A stretch of 34,797 nt of DNA from assembly GCA_030645295.1 (NCBI GenBank), contig JAUSMG010000126.1, forward strand, positions 1-34,797. Direction: 5' to 3'. How positions within the stretch are numbered: position 1 is the first letter of the stretch; the number at the start of each line of letters is the position of its first letter. This document shows, piece after piece, positions 15,010-23,799 of the stretch. The notes beneath the pieces are model-generated. The model searched no databases. It worked only from the letters and a program-made list of their open reading frames with translations, and was not told the origin of the DNA. Origin of the DNA: Saprospiraceae bacterium. GTDB taxonomy: Bacteria; Bacteroidota; Bacteroidia; Chitinophagales; Saprospiraceae. The position numbers were made by a program, and so were the translations under genes.

Positions 15010-15243
15010 ATGACCATCAAAATAGTAGCATTCGGGAAAATCGCTGACATCCTGCCCCAACAGGAATGGGAAACAGACGGCTTGGAAACAGCAGGAATGC
15101 TGCGTGGGCAATTGGAAGCAAAATACCCAAATCTAAAAGGCCAGCGCTACCTGATCGCGGTGGATAAAAAAATTGCCAATGACGATAGTCCACTGGAGGA
15201 GCATTCAGTGGTGGCGTTATTGCCACCTTTTTCGGGGGGATGA
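15010..15243 (+). CDS. moaD: Molybdopterin synthase small subunit MoaD
   Basis: This 77-residue ubiquitin-like protein ends 'VVALLPPFSGG', the required GG tail that MoeB adenylates and that becomes a thiocarboxylate carrying sulfur to precursor Z. Length and the 'DD.PLEEHSVVALLPP' block are typical. It forms a heterotetramer with MoaE, encoded further downstream. Coding begins four bases after the permease stop. A repeat field of about 350 bp follows before moeB. Confidence 0.92.
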   Translation: MTIKIVAFGKIADILPQQEWETDGLETAGMLRGQLEAKYPNLKGQRYLIAVDKKIANDDSPLEEHSVVALLPPFSGG

Positions 15244-15591
15244 TTCGCAACGGCGCAACGGGTTGTTCACGCAACGGCGCAACGGCGCAACGGCGCAACG
15301 GAGGATCTTGGGAGAATATAATCGTTTCGCCGTGTCGTGAAACAACTTTTACTTAAATGTCAGAATCCAAGCAGAAGAAATACCTACGTTGCGCCGTTGC
15401 GCCGTTGCGTGAAATAACTTTGTCTCGTTGCGTCGTTGCGCCGTTGCGTGAAACAACTTTGTCTCGTTGCGCCGTTGCGCCGTTGCGTGAAATAACTTTG
15501 TCTCGTTGCGCCGTTGCGCCGTTGCGTGAAACAACTTTGTCTCGTTGCGTAGTTCCGTGAAACAAGCTTCTTAAAATCCATCCCGATCAAA
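15244..15591. repeat. GCAACGG repeat field with 39-bp tandem units
   Basis: At 15246-15303 the text is repeats of CGCAACGG; at 15385-15566 the reverse complement CCGTTGCG is repeated within a 39-bp unit, 'gttgcgtgaaacaactttgtctc' plus two or three CGTTGCGC blocks. Unit spacing is exactly 39 bp at 15410, 15449, 15488 and 15527, with a shortened copy at 15558; alternate copies read tgaaata and tgaaaca. Opposite orientation of the two blocks allows one large hairpin. The several 60-70-residue ORFs here on both strands are repeat artefacts. No gene is supported in this stretch. Confidence 0.85.
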
Positions 15592-16704
15592 ATGATTTCA
15601 AACAGCCCATTATCACGCTACCAAAAGCAAATGCTCCTGAAAGAAATCGGCGAGCAAGGGCAGCGACTACTTTCCCAGGCCAGCGTTTTGGTGGTCGGCG
15701 CGGGAGGATTGGGCTGCCCGGCATTGCAATACCTGGCAGCAGCGGGAATCGGCCGAATCGGAATAGTTGATTTTGACGTGGTAGAGGTTTCAAATTTACA
15801 CCGCCAGATCTTGTACACATTGGAAGATGTAGGCGTTTTAAAGGTAGAAATCGCTGCAAAACGGGTGAAAACGCTCAATCCTGAGGTCCAGGTGGAGATT
15901 TTTAGCGAAAAAATGGACACAAAAAATGCGCTTTCCATTATTGAACGTTTTGATGTAGTACTGGATGGTTCGGACAATTTTCCTACGCGATATCTGATCA
16001 ACGATGCCTGCGTACTGTTGGACAAGCCGCTGGTGTACGGTTCCGTTTTTCGTTTTGAAGGACAGGTAAGCGTTTTCAATTTGTTGGACCATGGGCTGAA
16101 AACGAATTACCGCGACCTTTTTCCCGAGCCTCCAAATCCAGCAGACGTGGTTGATTGCAATGAAGCGGGCGTGGTCGGCGTGCTGCCAGGCATTATCGGA
16201 ACGATGCAGGCGAACGAGGCCATCAAGATCATTACCGGAGCCGGCAGTCCCCTGGCCAATCGCCTGTTTTGCTACAATGCATTGAATAATTCTGTCTATG
16301 AGCTGGAAATTTCACCCCTGCCCGATGCACAAAAACAGCTTCCCAAAACCCCGGAAGCGTTCATGAAAATGAATTACGAATGGTTTTGCAAAATGATTTC
16401 AGACGAATTTACGGACATTGATGGCCCTGCCTTTGATCAATTGAGACAGACAAAAACACCGATCATAATTGATGTCCGCAACCTGGATGAATGGCCTAAG
16501 GTCACAGAATTTGAACATTTGCGCATTCCGCTCGCTGAACTCGAGCAAAATCTGGACAAGCTAGACCCAAGCCGGCCCCTGGTTATTTTCTGCCAAACAG
16601 GGGTACGAAGCATCACCGCCGCTCGTCTTATCACTGAAAAATTATCAGCCTGTTCCGTTTACAACTTAAAAGGAGGGATCATACAATGGAAAAGCAAACA
16701 ATAA
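15592..16704 (+). CDS. moeB: MoeB-type adenylyltransferase fused to a rhodanese domain
   Basis: This 370-residue protein activates the MoaD C-terminus and probably supplies sulfur. The ThiF/E1-like domain (about 5-245) has the ATP loop 'VVGAGGLGCPALQY', 'FDVVEVSNLHRQ' and the cysteine segment 'VVDCNEAGVVGVLPG'. The C-terminal rhodanese domain (about 285-370) has catalytic cysteine in 'IFCQTGVRS'. The first CxxC zinc pair seen in E. coli MoeB is replaced ('NYRDLFPEPP'), and no second pair is evident. This form may serve MoaD alone or also ThiS. The gene overlaps moaE by 19 bases, implying translational coupling. Confidence 0.88.
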   Translation: MISNSPLSRYQKQMLLKEIGEQGQRLLSQASVLVVGAGGLGCPALQYLAAAGIGRIGIVDFDVVEVSNLHRQILYTLEDVGVLKVEIAAKRVKTLNPEVQVEIFSEKMDTKNALSIIERFDVVLDGSDNFPTRYLINDACVLLDKPLVYGSVFRFEGQVSVFNLLDHGLKTNYRDLFPEPPNPADVVDCNEAGVVGVLPGIIGTMQANEAIKIITGAGSPLANRLFCYNALNNSVYELEISPLPDAQKQLPKTPEAFMKMNYEWFCKMISDEFTDIDGPAFDQLRQTKTPIIIDVRNLDEWPKVTEFEHLRIPLAELEQNLDKLDPSRPLVIFCQTGVRSITAARLITEKLSACSVYNLKGGIIQWKSKQ

Positions 16705-17159
16705 ACACCGAAGAGAAGCCGTCCCATCGGCACAAAAAGGTCTTTGTAGAAGGCCCCATCAGCGCAGCATTTGTGGGTGATTCCATCGCCAAACACAGCA
16801 CGAAAATGGACATCGGCGCGCACAGCATTTTTTTAGGACAAGTTCGCAAGGATGTAATTGAAAGTCAGGAGGTTGTGGCCATCGACTATTCCGCTTATGC
16901 TGAAATGGCCGAGGAGAAGTTCCACGAGATCCGGGAAGATACTTTTGCCAAATATCCCCTGACCTGTATGCACATTTACCACAGTCTGGGAAAGGTAAAT
17001 GCGGGTGAAATATGCCTTTTTGTGTTCACCTCGGCCATTCACCGCAGGGAGGCCATTGACGCCTGCAACGAGGTGGTGGAACGCATCAAACAGGAGGTGC
17101 CCGTGTGGGGGAAGGAGATTTTTGATAACGACCAGCACCGCTGGAAAGAAAACAAATAG
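16686..17159 (+). CDS. moaE: Molybdopterin synthase catalytic subunit MoaE
   Basis: MoaE, with thiocarboxylated MoaD, turns cyclic pyranopterin monophosphate into molybdopterin. The 157-residue product shows the family blocks '[11 protein letters not shown]', '[17 protein letters not shown]', '[20 protein letters not shown]' and '[10 protein letters not shown]', including the arginine pair and the lysines expected in the active site. The start overlaps the end of moeB; the first 20 residues are poorly conserved, so an alternative start is possible, but the next methionine is too late. The moaC-mog gene starts five bases after the stop. Confidence 0.92.
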   Translation: MEKQTINTEEKPSHRHKKVFVEGPISAAFVGDSIAKHSTKMDIGAHSIFLGQVRKDVIESQEVVAIDYSAYAEMAEEKFHEIREDTFAKYPLTCMHIYHSLGKVNAGEICLFVFTSAIHRREAIDACNEVVERIKQEVPVWGKEIFDNDQHRWKENK

Positions 17160-17164
17160 CCGCT

Positions 17165-18076
17165 ATGGTAAACATCACCAACAAAGTAAAAACCCACCGC
17201 AGCGCCATTGCTCAGGCAGTAGTCCGGGTCAGTAAACAGGAAACCATAGACGCCATCCAAAATAAAACCGTGCCCAAGGGAGATGTGCTCGAAGCGAGCC
17301 GGGTGGCCGGTTTGTTTGGCATCAAGCGGACCAGCGACATGATCCCGGATTGCCATCCTTTGCCGGTGGAATACGCGGCTATTACGCACGAAATCAATGG
17401 GATGGACATCGAAATTCTGGTTGAAGTACAGACCATTTACCGGACAGGCGTGGAGGTGGAAGCCATGCATGGCGCCTCGGTGGTAGCCCTGACCATGTAC
17501 GATATGTTGAAACCCATTGACAAGGGAATAGAGATCCTGAACATCAAATTGGTGTCGAAAAAAGGCGGCAAATCACAGTATAAAGACAAACTCAGTCGCT
17601 CGATAAAGGCCGCCATCATTGTATGTTCCGACAGCATTTCCGCCGGCCAAAAAGAAGACCGGGCAGGTAAAGCCATTCAGGAGAAATTGCAGCCGTATCA
17701 AGTCGACCTGGCCGATTTTTCCATTGTCCCCGACGAAATCGCTGCCATACAGGAAAAGGTCCAGGCATTATACGAGGACCATTTTGATCTGATCATTCTG
17801 ACCGGGGGAACGGGCTTGTCGCCCAGAGATGTCACCCCCGAGGCCATCCGTCCGATGCTGGACCGCGAGATCCCCGGCATTGCAGAGGCCGCGCGGAGTT
17901 ACGGGCAGGAACACATGCCCTATTCCATGCTTTCCCGGAGTTTGGGCGGGTTGAAAGGGGACACCTTGATCCTCGCTTTGCCGGGTTCCACCCGGGGTGC
18001 TCAGGAAAGTATGGACGCTTTGTTTCCATACTTGCTGCACTTGTTTAAGGTAATGGAATTCGCTGGACATGAATAA
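17165..18076 (+). CDS. MoaC-MogA fusion (cPMP synthase plus molybdopterin adenylyltransferase)
   Basis: This 303-residue protein joins two cofactor enzymes. Residues 1 to about 140 are MoaC, with '[12 protein letters not shown]', '[20 protein letters not shown]' and 'PIDKG' containing the catalytic aspartate and lysine; it forms cPMP from the MoaA product. Residues about 150-300 are a MogA/MoaB domain with '[15 protein letters not shown]' and '[17 protein letters not shown]', which adenylates molybdopterin before metal insertion by MoeA. MoaC-MoaB fusions are known in other bacteria, so the arrangement is uncommon but not new. It is the last gene of the run, followed by a long hairpin. Confidence 0.92.
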   Translation: MVNITNKVKTHRSAIAQAVVRVSKQETIDAIQNKTVPKGDVLEASRVAGLFGIKRTSDMIPDCHPLPVEYAAITHEINGMDIEILVEVQTIYRTGVEVEAMHGASVVALTMYDMLKPIDKGIEILNIKLVSKKGGKSQYKDKLSRSIKAAIIVCSDSISAGQKEDRAGKAIQEKLQPYQVDLADFSIVPDEIAAIQEKVQALYEDHFDLIILTGGTGLSPRDVTPEAIRPMLDREIPGIAEAARSYGQEHMPYSMLSRSLGGLKGDTLILALPGSTRGAQESMDALFPYLLHLFKVMEFAGHE

Positions 18077-18081
18077 ACAGC

Positions 18082-18186
18082 CAGACTACTGGACATTTTG
18101 ACATTGGTTGTGCACCCGAATAATTTGAAAATCGTGCACTTGCTGAATCGTGTCTAAGGTCCAGTGTCAAAATGTCCGGTAGTCTG
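18082..18186. terminator. Palindrome closing the molybdenum cofactor cluster
   Basis: CAGACTACTGGACATTTTGACATTGG (18082-18107) pairs with 18161-18186 over 26 bp with two mismatches. A shorter pair (gtgcac, at 18110 and 18134) sits inside the loop. It lies six bases after the moaC-mog stop and before glycerate kinase, so it plausibly marks the end of the transcript. Confidence 0.65.
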
Positions 18187-18202
18187 CTAACCCACAGTTT
18201 GT

Positions 18203-19327
18203 ATGAACATTCTGATCGCGCCCGATTCTTTCAAAGACGCCCTGTCCGCCCTCCAGGTATGCCATGCATTGGAGGCGGGCATTCGCTCGGCCAAACCCAA
18301 AGCAGATGTGCGGCTTTGTCCCCTGGCTGATGGCGGTGAGGGTACTTACGAGGCATTGGCATCTTCTCTGGGTTTGCATAAGGTCGAAATGGCTGCTTGC
18401 GATCCCCGTTTTCTCCCCATTACGGCTGCCTACGGACGTACAGTGGATGGAAAGACCGCGTTCATTGAAATGGCAAAGACAGCAGGGCTTCAATTGCTGT
18501 CGGCAGAGGAGCGCAACCCTATGCTGACGACCACTTTCGGAGTAGGTCAACAGATCGCCGACGCCCTTTATCGTGGCGTGGAAAATATTGTATTGGCCAT
18601 CGGTGGCAGCTCCACCAATGATGCAGGGATAGGGATGGCCACTGCTTTGGGATGGCAGTTTTTGGATGAAAACGGGATGGCATTGCCGCCAGTGGGTGGT
18701 AATTTGAACCGTATTATGACCATTGTGCCGCCTGAAAATCGCCCACGGGTAAGTGTAGAGGTCATATGTGATGTGGACAATCCCTTATTTGGCCCAATGG
18801 GAGCCGCAAGGGTATATGCCCGGCAAAAAGGGGCAGATGATGCCATGATCCTCCAACTTGACGATGGGTTAAAGCACTTTTCCAACATTGCCGCAAAAAC
18901 CGGTGCTGCCCCGGATCCGGCATCTTCTGGGGCAGGGGCGGCGGGCGGCATGGGCTTTGGAGCGATGTTTTTTTTGAATGCCGAAATACGGCGCGGAATA
19001 GAGGTCGTGCTTGATCTGCTGGATATGGATGAAAAACTGGGCTGGGCCGATATGGTGGTAACAGGCGAGGGTAAAATAGACGGCCAAACAGCCCATGGGA
19101 AATTAGTGCAGGGGCTGTGTCGTCGCGCAGCAAAAAAGGGGACTCCTGTTATTGCATTCTGCGGTTTGTTGGAAGCGAGTCCAGAGGATATACATCAAAT
19201 TGGATTGGCAGCGGCCTATTCCATCAACGACCCTGCAGAGGGCAGTGATTTAGCGGAACTAATCAAAATGACTGAAAAAAATTTAGAAAAAACGGCTGAA
19301 CGAGTATTTCAGACTTTTAAGCTTTGA
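18203..19327 (+). CDS. Glycerate kinase (GlxK/GarK family)
   Basis: This enzyme phosphorylates D-glycerate with ATP, feeding it into glycolysis; this family usually makes 2-phosphoglycerate. The 374-residue product has the family blocks 'IAPDSFKDALSA', 'CPLADGGEGTYEAL', 'GGSSTNDAGIGMATALGW' and 'TGEGKIDGQTAHGK', and normal length. It is cytosolic. Its likely local role is recycling glycerate released from mannosylglycerate by the GH63 enzyme encoded about 8 kb downstream; that link is inference from gene content. A generic role in glycerate use remains possible. Confidence 0.92.
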   Translation: MNILIAPDSFKDALSALQVCHALEAGIRSAKPKADVRLCPLADGGEGTYEALASSLGLHKVEMAACDPRFLPITAAYGRTVDGKTAFIEMAKTAGLQLLSAEERNPMLTTTFGVGQQIADALYRGVENIVLAIGGSSTNDAGIGMATALGWQFLDENGMALPPVGGNLNRIMTIVPPENRPRVSVEVICDVDNPLFGPMGAARVYARQKGADDAMILQLDDGLKHFSNIAAKTGAAPDPASSGAGAAGGMGFGAMFFLNAEIRRGIEVVLDLLDMDEKLGWADMVVTGEGKIDGQTAHGKLVQGLCRRAAKKGTPVIAFCGLLEASPEDIHQIGLAAAYSINDPAEGSDLAELIKMTEKNLEKTAERVFQTFKL

Positions 19328-19461
19328 AACCCTGCTTGGATAAACTGACTTAGGCTATATCTTTCCATTCGATTTTTCGTCCAGGGATATCAATCCTGTT
19401 GGTTGGGCCATCGTGGCAGCCCATCGTTTTCAACCACTAAAAAGCGCTCGATTTACTTTTT

Positions 19462-21210
19462 ATGACAGCTATATCCAACTCGAAAAAATTAACCGAACTA
19501 CAAGCCACAGCGATATGTGGCAACGACATCAGTTCTTCCTGTCTGTATGTCTCTGCCCTGACCATCCTTTATGCCGGTCAATTCGCCTGGATTTCACTGT
19601 TGGTCGTGGCGGTGGTCTTGTATTTGTTCAGGCGGATCTATGGGGAAGTGGTAGGCGCCTTGCCCCTCAACGGTGGAGCTTATAACGCCTTGTTGAACAC
19701 CACGTCCAAACAGATCGCCTCGGCGGCGGCCTGCCTCACCATCTTGTCCTACATGGCCACTGCGGTCATTTCGGCCAACGAGGCCATGCACTATCTGCAC
19801 AACATGGTTCAACTGCTTCCCATCGAAGTGGCAACGATCGCGCTGCTGGCCACATTTATGGGCCTGGCCTTGATCGGCATCGGAGAATCAGCGGTCGTGG
19901 CCGTTGTCATCTTTATCACCCATTTGATTGCATTGTCCTTACTAGTACTGGCAGGGGGATGGTTTTTGTTGCATAATGGCGTCGAGATATTTACGGCCAA
20001 CTGGCAACAACCTATACCCTCGGGCGGCTTAGGTACGGCGCTGTTCCTTGGGTTTTCAGCGGCCATGCTGGGCATCTCGGGCTTTGAAAGCTCAGCCAAT
20101 TTTGTAGAAGAGCAGAAGCCGGGTGTTTTCCGCAAGACGCTGCGCAATATGTGGGCAGTAGTAAGTTTTTTCAATCCGGTAATTGCACTGCTCGTGTTGT
20201 GCATTATTCCATTGGCACAAGTAGGGGAGCACCGCGAATCTTTGTTGGCTTTTATGGGACATACTGCCGGAGGAAGCTGGCTGGGCTGGCTCATATCGAT
20301 AGATGCGGTTCTGGTGCTCAGCGGTGCAGTGCTCACCTCGTTTGTTGGGGTGACCGGACTCATTGAACGTATCACACTTGACCGGGTTTTGCCCAATTTT
20401 TTTCTGGCTCAAAACAAGCGCGGGGTAAACTACCGGATCGTGGCGGCCTTTTTCATGCTCTGTGTATCGGTTCTTTTTGCTACCAAGGGTGATTTGGGCG
20501 CCTTGGCCGGGGTTTATACGTTTTCGTTTTTGGCGGTGATGGCCCTTTTTGGTCTGGGCAATCTGCTGCTCAAGATCAAGCGATCCAAACTGCCGCGACC
20601 GGTGAAAGCGCACCCCTTGGCAGTAGTGTTAGCCATTGGTTTGGTTGCTGCAGCTTTTTGGGGCAATGCCCGGATCAATCCCAGTGCATTGTTTGTGTTT
20701 TTTCAATACCTGATCCCTGCCCTTGGCATTATTTTTTTACTGCTGAACAGAGGGCGAATTGTTCGGGGGCTGCTGTATACCATTCACTATCTGTACACGC
20801 CCGTGCGCCGGTTTGTGCTGGTGAGCAACCAGTATTTACAGGAAATGCTGGACAAGATAAACGCGCAGGAATTTGTCTTTTTTACGAAAGGGGATGACCT
20901 GGCGATCCTCAATCAGGTGCTTCAATACGTGGAAAACAATGAAAAAACAGGCAAACTAAAAATCGTGACGGTGATAAAGCCCGGACAGCTCTGCAATGAT
21001 CCGCTACGTCGCGATCTCGAAGTGCTGGATCGCGCCTACCCGGAAGTCAAGATCGAATATCTGGAGATAGCGGGGGTCTTTGGCCCTGAGCTCATAGAAG
21101 AGCTTTCCCAACGATGGAATATTCCCAAAAACTTTATGTTCATCGGTTCGCCGGGCGACCGCTTTCCTTATCGGGTATCCGAGCTGGGAGGTGTTCGATT
21201 GATCATCTAA
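19462..21210 (+). CDS. APC-superfamily permease with a C-terminal soluble domain
   Basis: This 582-residue transporter has about twelve membrane helices in residues 15 to about 435, beginning with the broken first helix typical of the APC fold ('LTELQATAICGNDISSS'), and 'LNGGAYNALLN' in the second. Amino acids or amines are the usual substrates, but the specificity cannot be read here. The last 130 or so residues (from about 449) are soluble, with alternating strand and helix patterns, and could be a regulatory domain. It follows glycerate kinase by 134 bp and precedes the GNAT-nitrilase gene by 169 bp on the same strand, so a shared task is possible. Confidence 0.85.
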   Translation: MTAISNSKKLTELQATAICGNDISSSCLYVSALTILYAGQFAWISLLVVAVVLYLFRRIYGEVVGALPLNGGAYNALLNTTSKQIASAAACLTILSYMATAVISANEAMHYLHNMVQLLPIEVATIALLATFMGLALIGIGESAVVAVVIFITHLIALSLLVLAGGWFLLHNGVEIFTANWQQPIPSGGLGTALFLGFSAAMLGISGFESSANFVEEQKPGVFRKTLRNMWAVVSFFNPVIALLVLCIIPLAQVGEHRESLLAFMGHTAGGSWLGWLISIDAVLVLSGAVLTSFVGVTGLIERITLDRVLPNFFLAQNKRGVNYRIVAAFFMLCVSVLFATKGDLGALAGVYTFSFLAVMALFGLGNLLLKIKRSKLPRPVKAHPLAVVLAIGLVAAAFWGNARINPSALFVFFQYLIPALGIIFLLLNRGRIVRGLLYTIHYLYTPVRRFVLVSNQYLQEMLDKINAQEFVFFTKGDDLAILNQVLQYVENNEKTGKLKIVTVIKPGQLCNDPLRRDLEVLDRAYPEVKIEYLEIAGVFGPELIEELSQRWNIPKNFMFIGSPGDRFPYRVSELGGVRLII

Positions 21211-21379
21211 GCCAGCACGCATAATCGGCCACTCAATTCCTGAATAAGAAGAAGAAAGCCCAAAAGTTGACATCCGTCAAGTTTTCAACGGCTTATTGAA
21301 CGGACCTTTGCAGGGTTATTGTCCCTCGCCGTACCTTACGCTTCAAACACCCACCAGAATTTAAAAACGAATTAATTCC

Positions 21380-22957
21380 ATGGATATCGTAAATATACGT
21401 CCGCTGCTCCTCACAGATTATGATGGGCTCAAAGCCTGCATGATACGCGCCTACCCGCAAATGCCGGAGGCTTATTGGAAAGAACCTCAGATCAACCGTT
21501 TGCTCAGCATTTTCCCGGAGGGGCAATTGGTCGTTACCATCAACGAGCAAATCGTAGGATGCGCACTTTCCATTATTGTCCGATACGATCGCTTTGGAGA
21601 CAATCATACTTATCGCGAGATCACCGGCAACTTCACTTTTGTGACCCACGAATCCGGAGGCGATACACTCTACGGCATTGACGTATTTATAGACCCCACT
21701 TTTAGAGGCCAACGCCTGGGCCGCCGCCTTTACGACGCCCGGAAGGAATTGTGCGAACAACTCAACTTATCCGGAATTGTCTTTGGTGGGCGCATTCCGA
21801 ACTACCACGAGCATGCAGACGTGCTTTCCCCGCGGGCCTATATCGAAAAGGTGAAAAACAAGGAATTACATGACCCCACCCTCAATTTTCAACTTTCCAA
21901 CGATTTCCACGTAAGCAAGGTGCTGCGTGGCTATCTGCCTGGCGACGAGGAGTCCAAAGAGTTTGCCACCTTGTTACGCTGGGACAATATTTACCATATA
22001 CCCGTAAAATCTGCTAAAAGCACCATAACCAAATTGGTGGTACGGCTTGGGCTGGTACAATGGCAAATGCGCCCTTACCGGAGTGTGGATGAATTGTTTG
22101 AGCACATGGAGTATTTTGTAGATGCAGTGTCCAGCTATCGGTGCGACTTCGCTTTATTTCCGGAGTTTTTCAATGCGCCGCTGATGGCTCAATACAATGA
22201 CCGACCTGAAGGAGAGGCTATTCGTTTGCTGGCAGAACATACCGAAACGATCCGGGACAAGTTTGCAAAGTTGGCTGTTAGTTACAATATCAACATTATC
22301 AGTGGCAGTATGCCTTTGCTGCGCGATGGACAACTGTTCAATGTTGGTTACCTCTGTCGCCGGGATGGGAGCGTGGAAATTTATGAAAAACTGCACGTTA
22401 CGCCCGACGAAGTAAAGTGCTGGGGGCTTAAAGGGGGCAATACCTTGCGCACTTTTGATACGGACTGTGGCAAGATCGGGATCCTTATCTGCTATGATGT
22501 GGAATTTCCCGAACTACCGCGCAGATTGGCAGAGGAGGGTATGAATATCCTTTTTGTGCCTTTCCTCACGGATACCCAAAATGCTTTTTCAAGGGTTCAA
22601 CTCTGCGCTCGTGCCCGGGCCATTGAAAATGAATGCTTTGTAGCGATCGCCGGCAGTGTCGGCAACTTGCCCAAAGTCCACAATATGGACATTCAATATG
22701 CCCAAAGCGCCGTATTTACCCCTTGTGATTTTGCCTTCCCGGTCAATGGCATCAAAGCAGAAGCTACTCCCAATACGGAAATGCTGGTGGTAGCAGATGT
22801 TGATCTGGAGCTCTTGATCGATCTGCGACACTCCGGAAGTGTTCGGAACCAGAAGGATCGCCGTACAGACCTGTATAAAATTGATTTCAAGTTGGAGAAC
22901 CCGAAACAAACGAACCTAAGTACTGTAGTGCCTGTGCTTGACGACAATTTGGCTTGA
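21380..22957 (+). CDS. GNAT acetyltransferase fused to a carbon-nitrogen hydrolase
   Basis: This 525-residue protein starts with a GNAT domain (about 1-165); the acetyl-CoA loop region is 'DPTFRGQRLGRRLYDARKEL'. The second half (about 222-510) is a nitrilase-type amidase with the triad E262 in 'FPEFF', K337 in 'YEKLHV' and C371 in 'LICYDVEFPE'. Such fusions are known across bacteria; substrates are mostly unknown, and release of an amide nitrogen from a small amine or amino-acid amide is the safest expectation. It is cytosolic. The stop codon lies two bases from the convergent stop of the mannosyl-phosphoglycerate phosphatase. Confidence 0.9.
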   Translation: MDIVNIRPLLLTDYDGLKACMIRAYPQMPEAYWKEPQINRLLSIFPEGQLVVTINEQIVGCALSIIVRYDRFGDNHTYREITGNFTFVTHESGGDTLYGIDVFIDPTFRGQRLGRRLYDARKELCEQLNLSGIVFGGRIPNYHEHADVLSPRAYIEKVKNKELHDPTLNFQLSNDFHVSKVLRGYLPGDEESKEFATLLRWDNIYHIPVKSAKSTITKLVVRLGLVQWQMRPYRSVDELFEHMEYFVDAVSSYRCDFALFPEFFNAPLMAQYNDRPEGEAIRLLAEHTETIRDKFAKLAVSYNINIISGSMPLLRDGQLFNVGYLCRRDGSVEIYEKLHVTPDEVKCWGLKGGNTLRTFDTDCGKIGILICYDVEFPELPRRLAEEGMNILFVPFLTDTQNAFSRVQLCARARAIENECFVAIAGSVGNLPKVHNMDIQYAQSAVFTPCDFAFPVNGIKAEATPNTEMLVVADVDLELLIDLRHSGSVRNQKDRRTDLYKIDFKLENPKQTNLSTVVPVLDDNLA

Positions 22958-22959
22958 AA

Positions 22960-23799
22960 TTAGACAACCCATCCTTCTCCCAACAGCATTCGCACCGCCG
23001 CTGAGAACCCTTCAGGGCCAACGCCTTCGAGCTTGATCAGATCTGGAAGATCCAGATCGGCCCAGGTATGATCCGGTTTCTGCACCAAAAAGGGCAGATC
23101 CACCACTTCCAGCATGGGGGCATCATTGGGGCTGTCGCCAATGGCTGCGAAACATGGGTCTTGCACAATGGTTTGCCGGAATATTCCCTTCATCCATTCC
23201 ACGGCCCTGCCTTTGTTCACCGAGCCTGATTGCACGGTGTAAAAGCGACCGCCGCGGCTCAGGACAAATCCTTTGGGTTTCAGCAGCGTATTGATCCGTA
23301 CAACTTGCGCCGCATCCAGGCGACTCAGCAAAGTCTCCGTGAACCAGCGTTCGCGGGCGCGCTGCAGGAACGCTCCGCGCAGGCCGGTTGCAGCAGATAA
23401 TTCAGCGTCGGAAGCATCTGAATACCCATGTATTTCTGGGATAATCTTTAACGCAGCACGCAGTACAGTTGCTTCTGCATGGGCAAAAACGACCAGATCA
23501 TAGCCTTGCTCCTTTCGGGTCGCCGAATAGAATTTTCCCGGAAAAAAACCATCAGGAATAGCGATAGCACTGCCGTTTTCGAAGATAAATGGCATTTTCA
23601 GGCCGATTTGGCGTTGCAGATGAATTTGTTCTGCAAAGGTTTTGGAGGAACAAAACACGAGCGGCGCTTTTCGTTCGACCAGGTTCCGAATCGCCGCCTC
23701 GCTCCCCTCAAAGCTGTAACTGTGATGGTCGATCAGCGTACCATCCAGATCTGTGAAGACCACCAGTGGCCGACCTGTTGTAAGGGTGAATTCGATCAT
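22960..23799 (-). CDS. mpgP: Mannosyl-3-phosphoglycerate phosphatase
   Basis: This HAD-family phosphatase of 279 residues removes phosphate from mannosyl-3-phosphoglycerate to give mannosylglycerate. HAD motif I is 'VFTDLDGTLIDH', motif II 'VFCSSKTFAEQ', and the C-terminal motif 'AIGDSPNDAPMLEVV'. The segment 'IFENGSAIAIP' is typical of the Cof-like MpgP branch. The start codon overlaps the stop of the synthase gene by four bases (ATGA), giving tight translational coupling and strongly supporting this substrate over other sugar phosphates. Length is normal. Confidence 0.88.
   Translation of the reverse strand: MIEFTLTTGRPLVVFTDLDGTLIDHHSYSFEGSEAAIRNLVERKAPLVFCSSKTFAEQIHLQRQIGLKMPFIFENGSAIAIPDGFFPGKFYSATRKEQGYDLVVFAHAEATVLRAALKIIPEIHGYSDASDAELSAATGLRGAFLQRARERWFTETLLSRLDAAQVVRINTLLKPKGFVLSRGGRFYTVQSGSVNKGRAVEWMKGIFRQTIVQDPCFAAIGDSPNDAPMLEVVDLPFLVQKPDHTWADLDLPDLIKLEGVGPEGFSAAVRMLLGEGWVV

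Noticed and set aside
15385-15566. CRISPR-like regular spacing of 39 bp
   Set aside because: The units are contiguous with no unique spacers, and no cas gene is present.
15349-15590. Four overlapping ORFs of 61-70 residues on both strands
   Set aside because: They are translations of the 39-bp tandem array; all frames are open because of the repeat, and the products are simple repeats.
19350-19424. 24-residue minus-strand frame with 'DGPTNRIDIPGRKIEWKDIA' before the permease
   Set aside because: It reads like the end of a protein and may be a relic, but it is too short to identify and could be chance.
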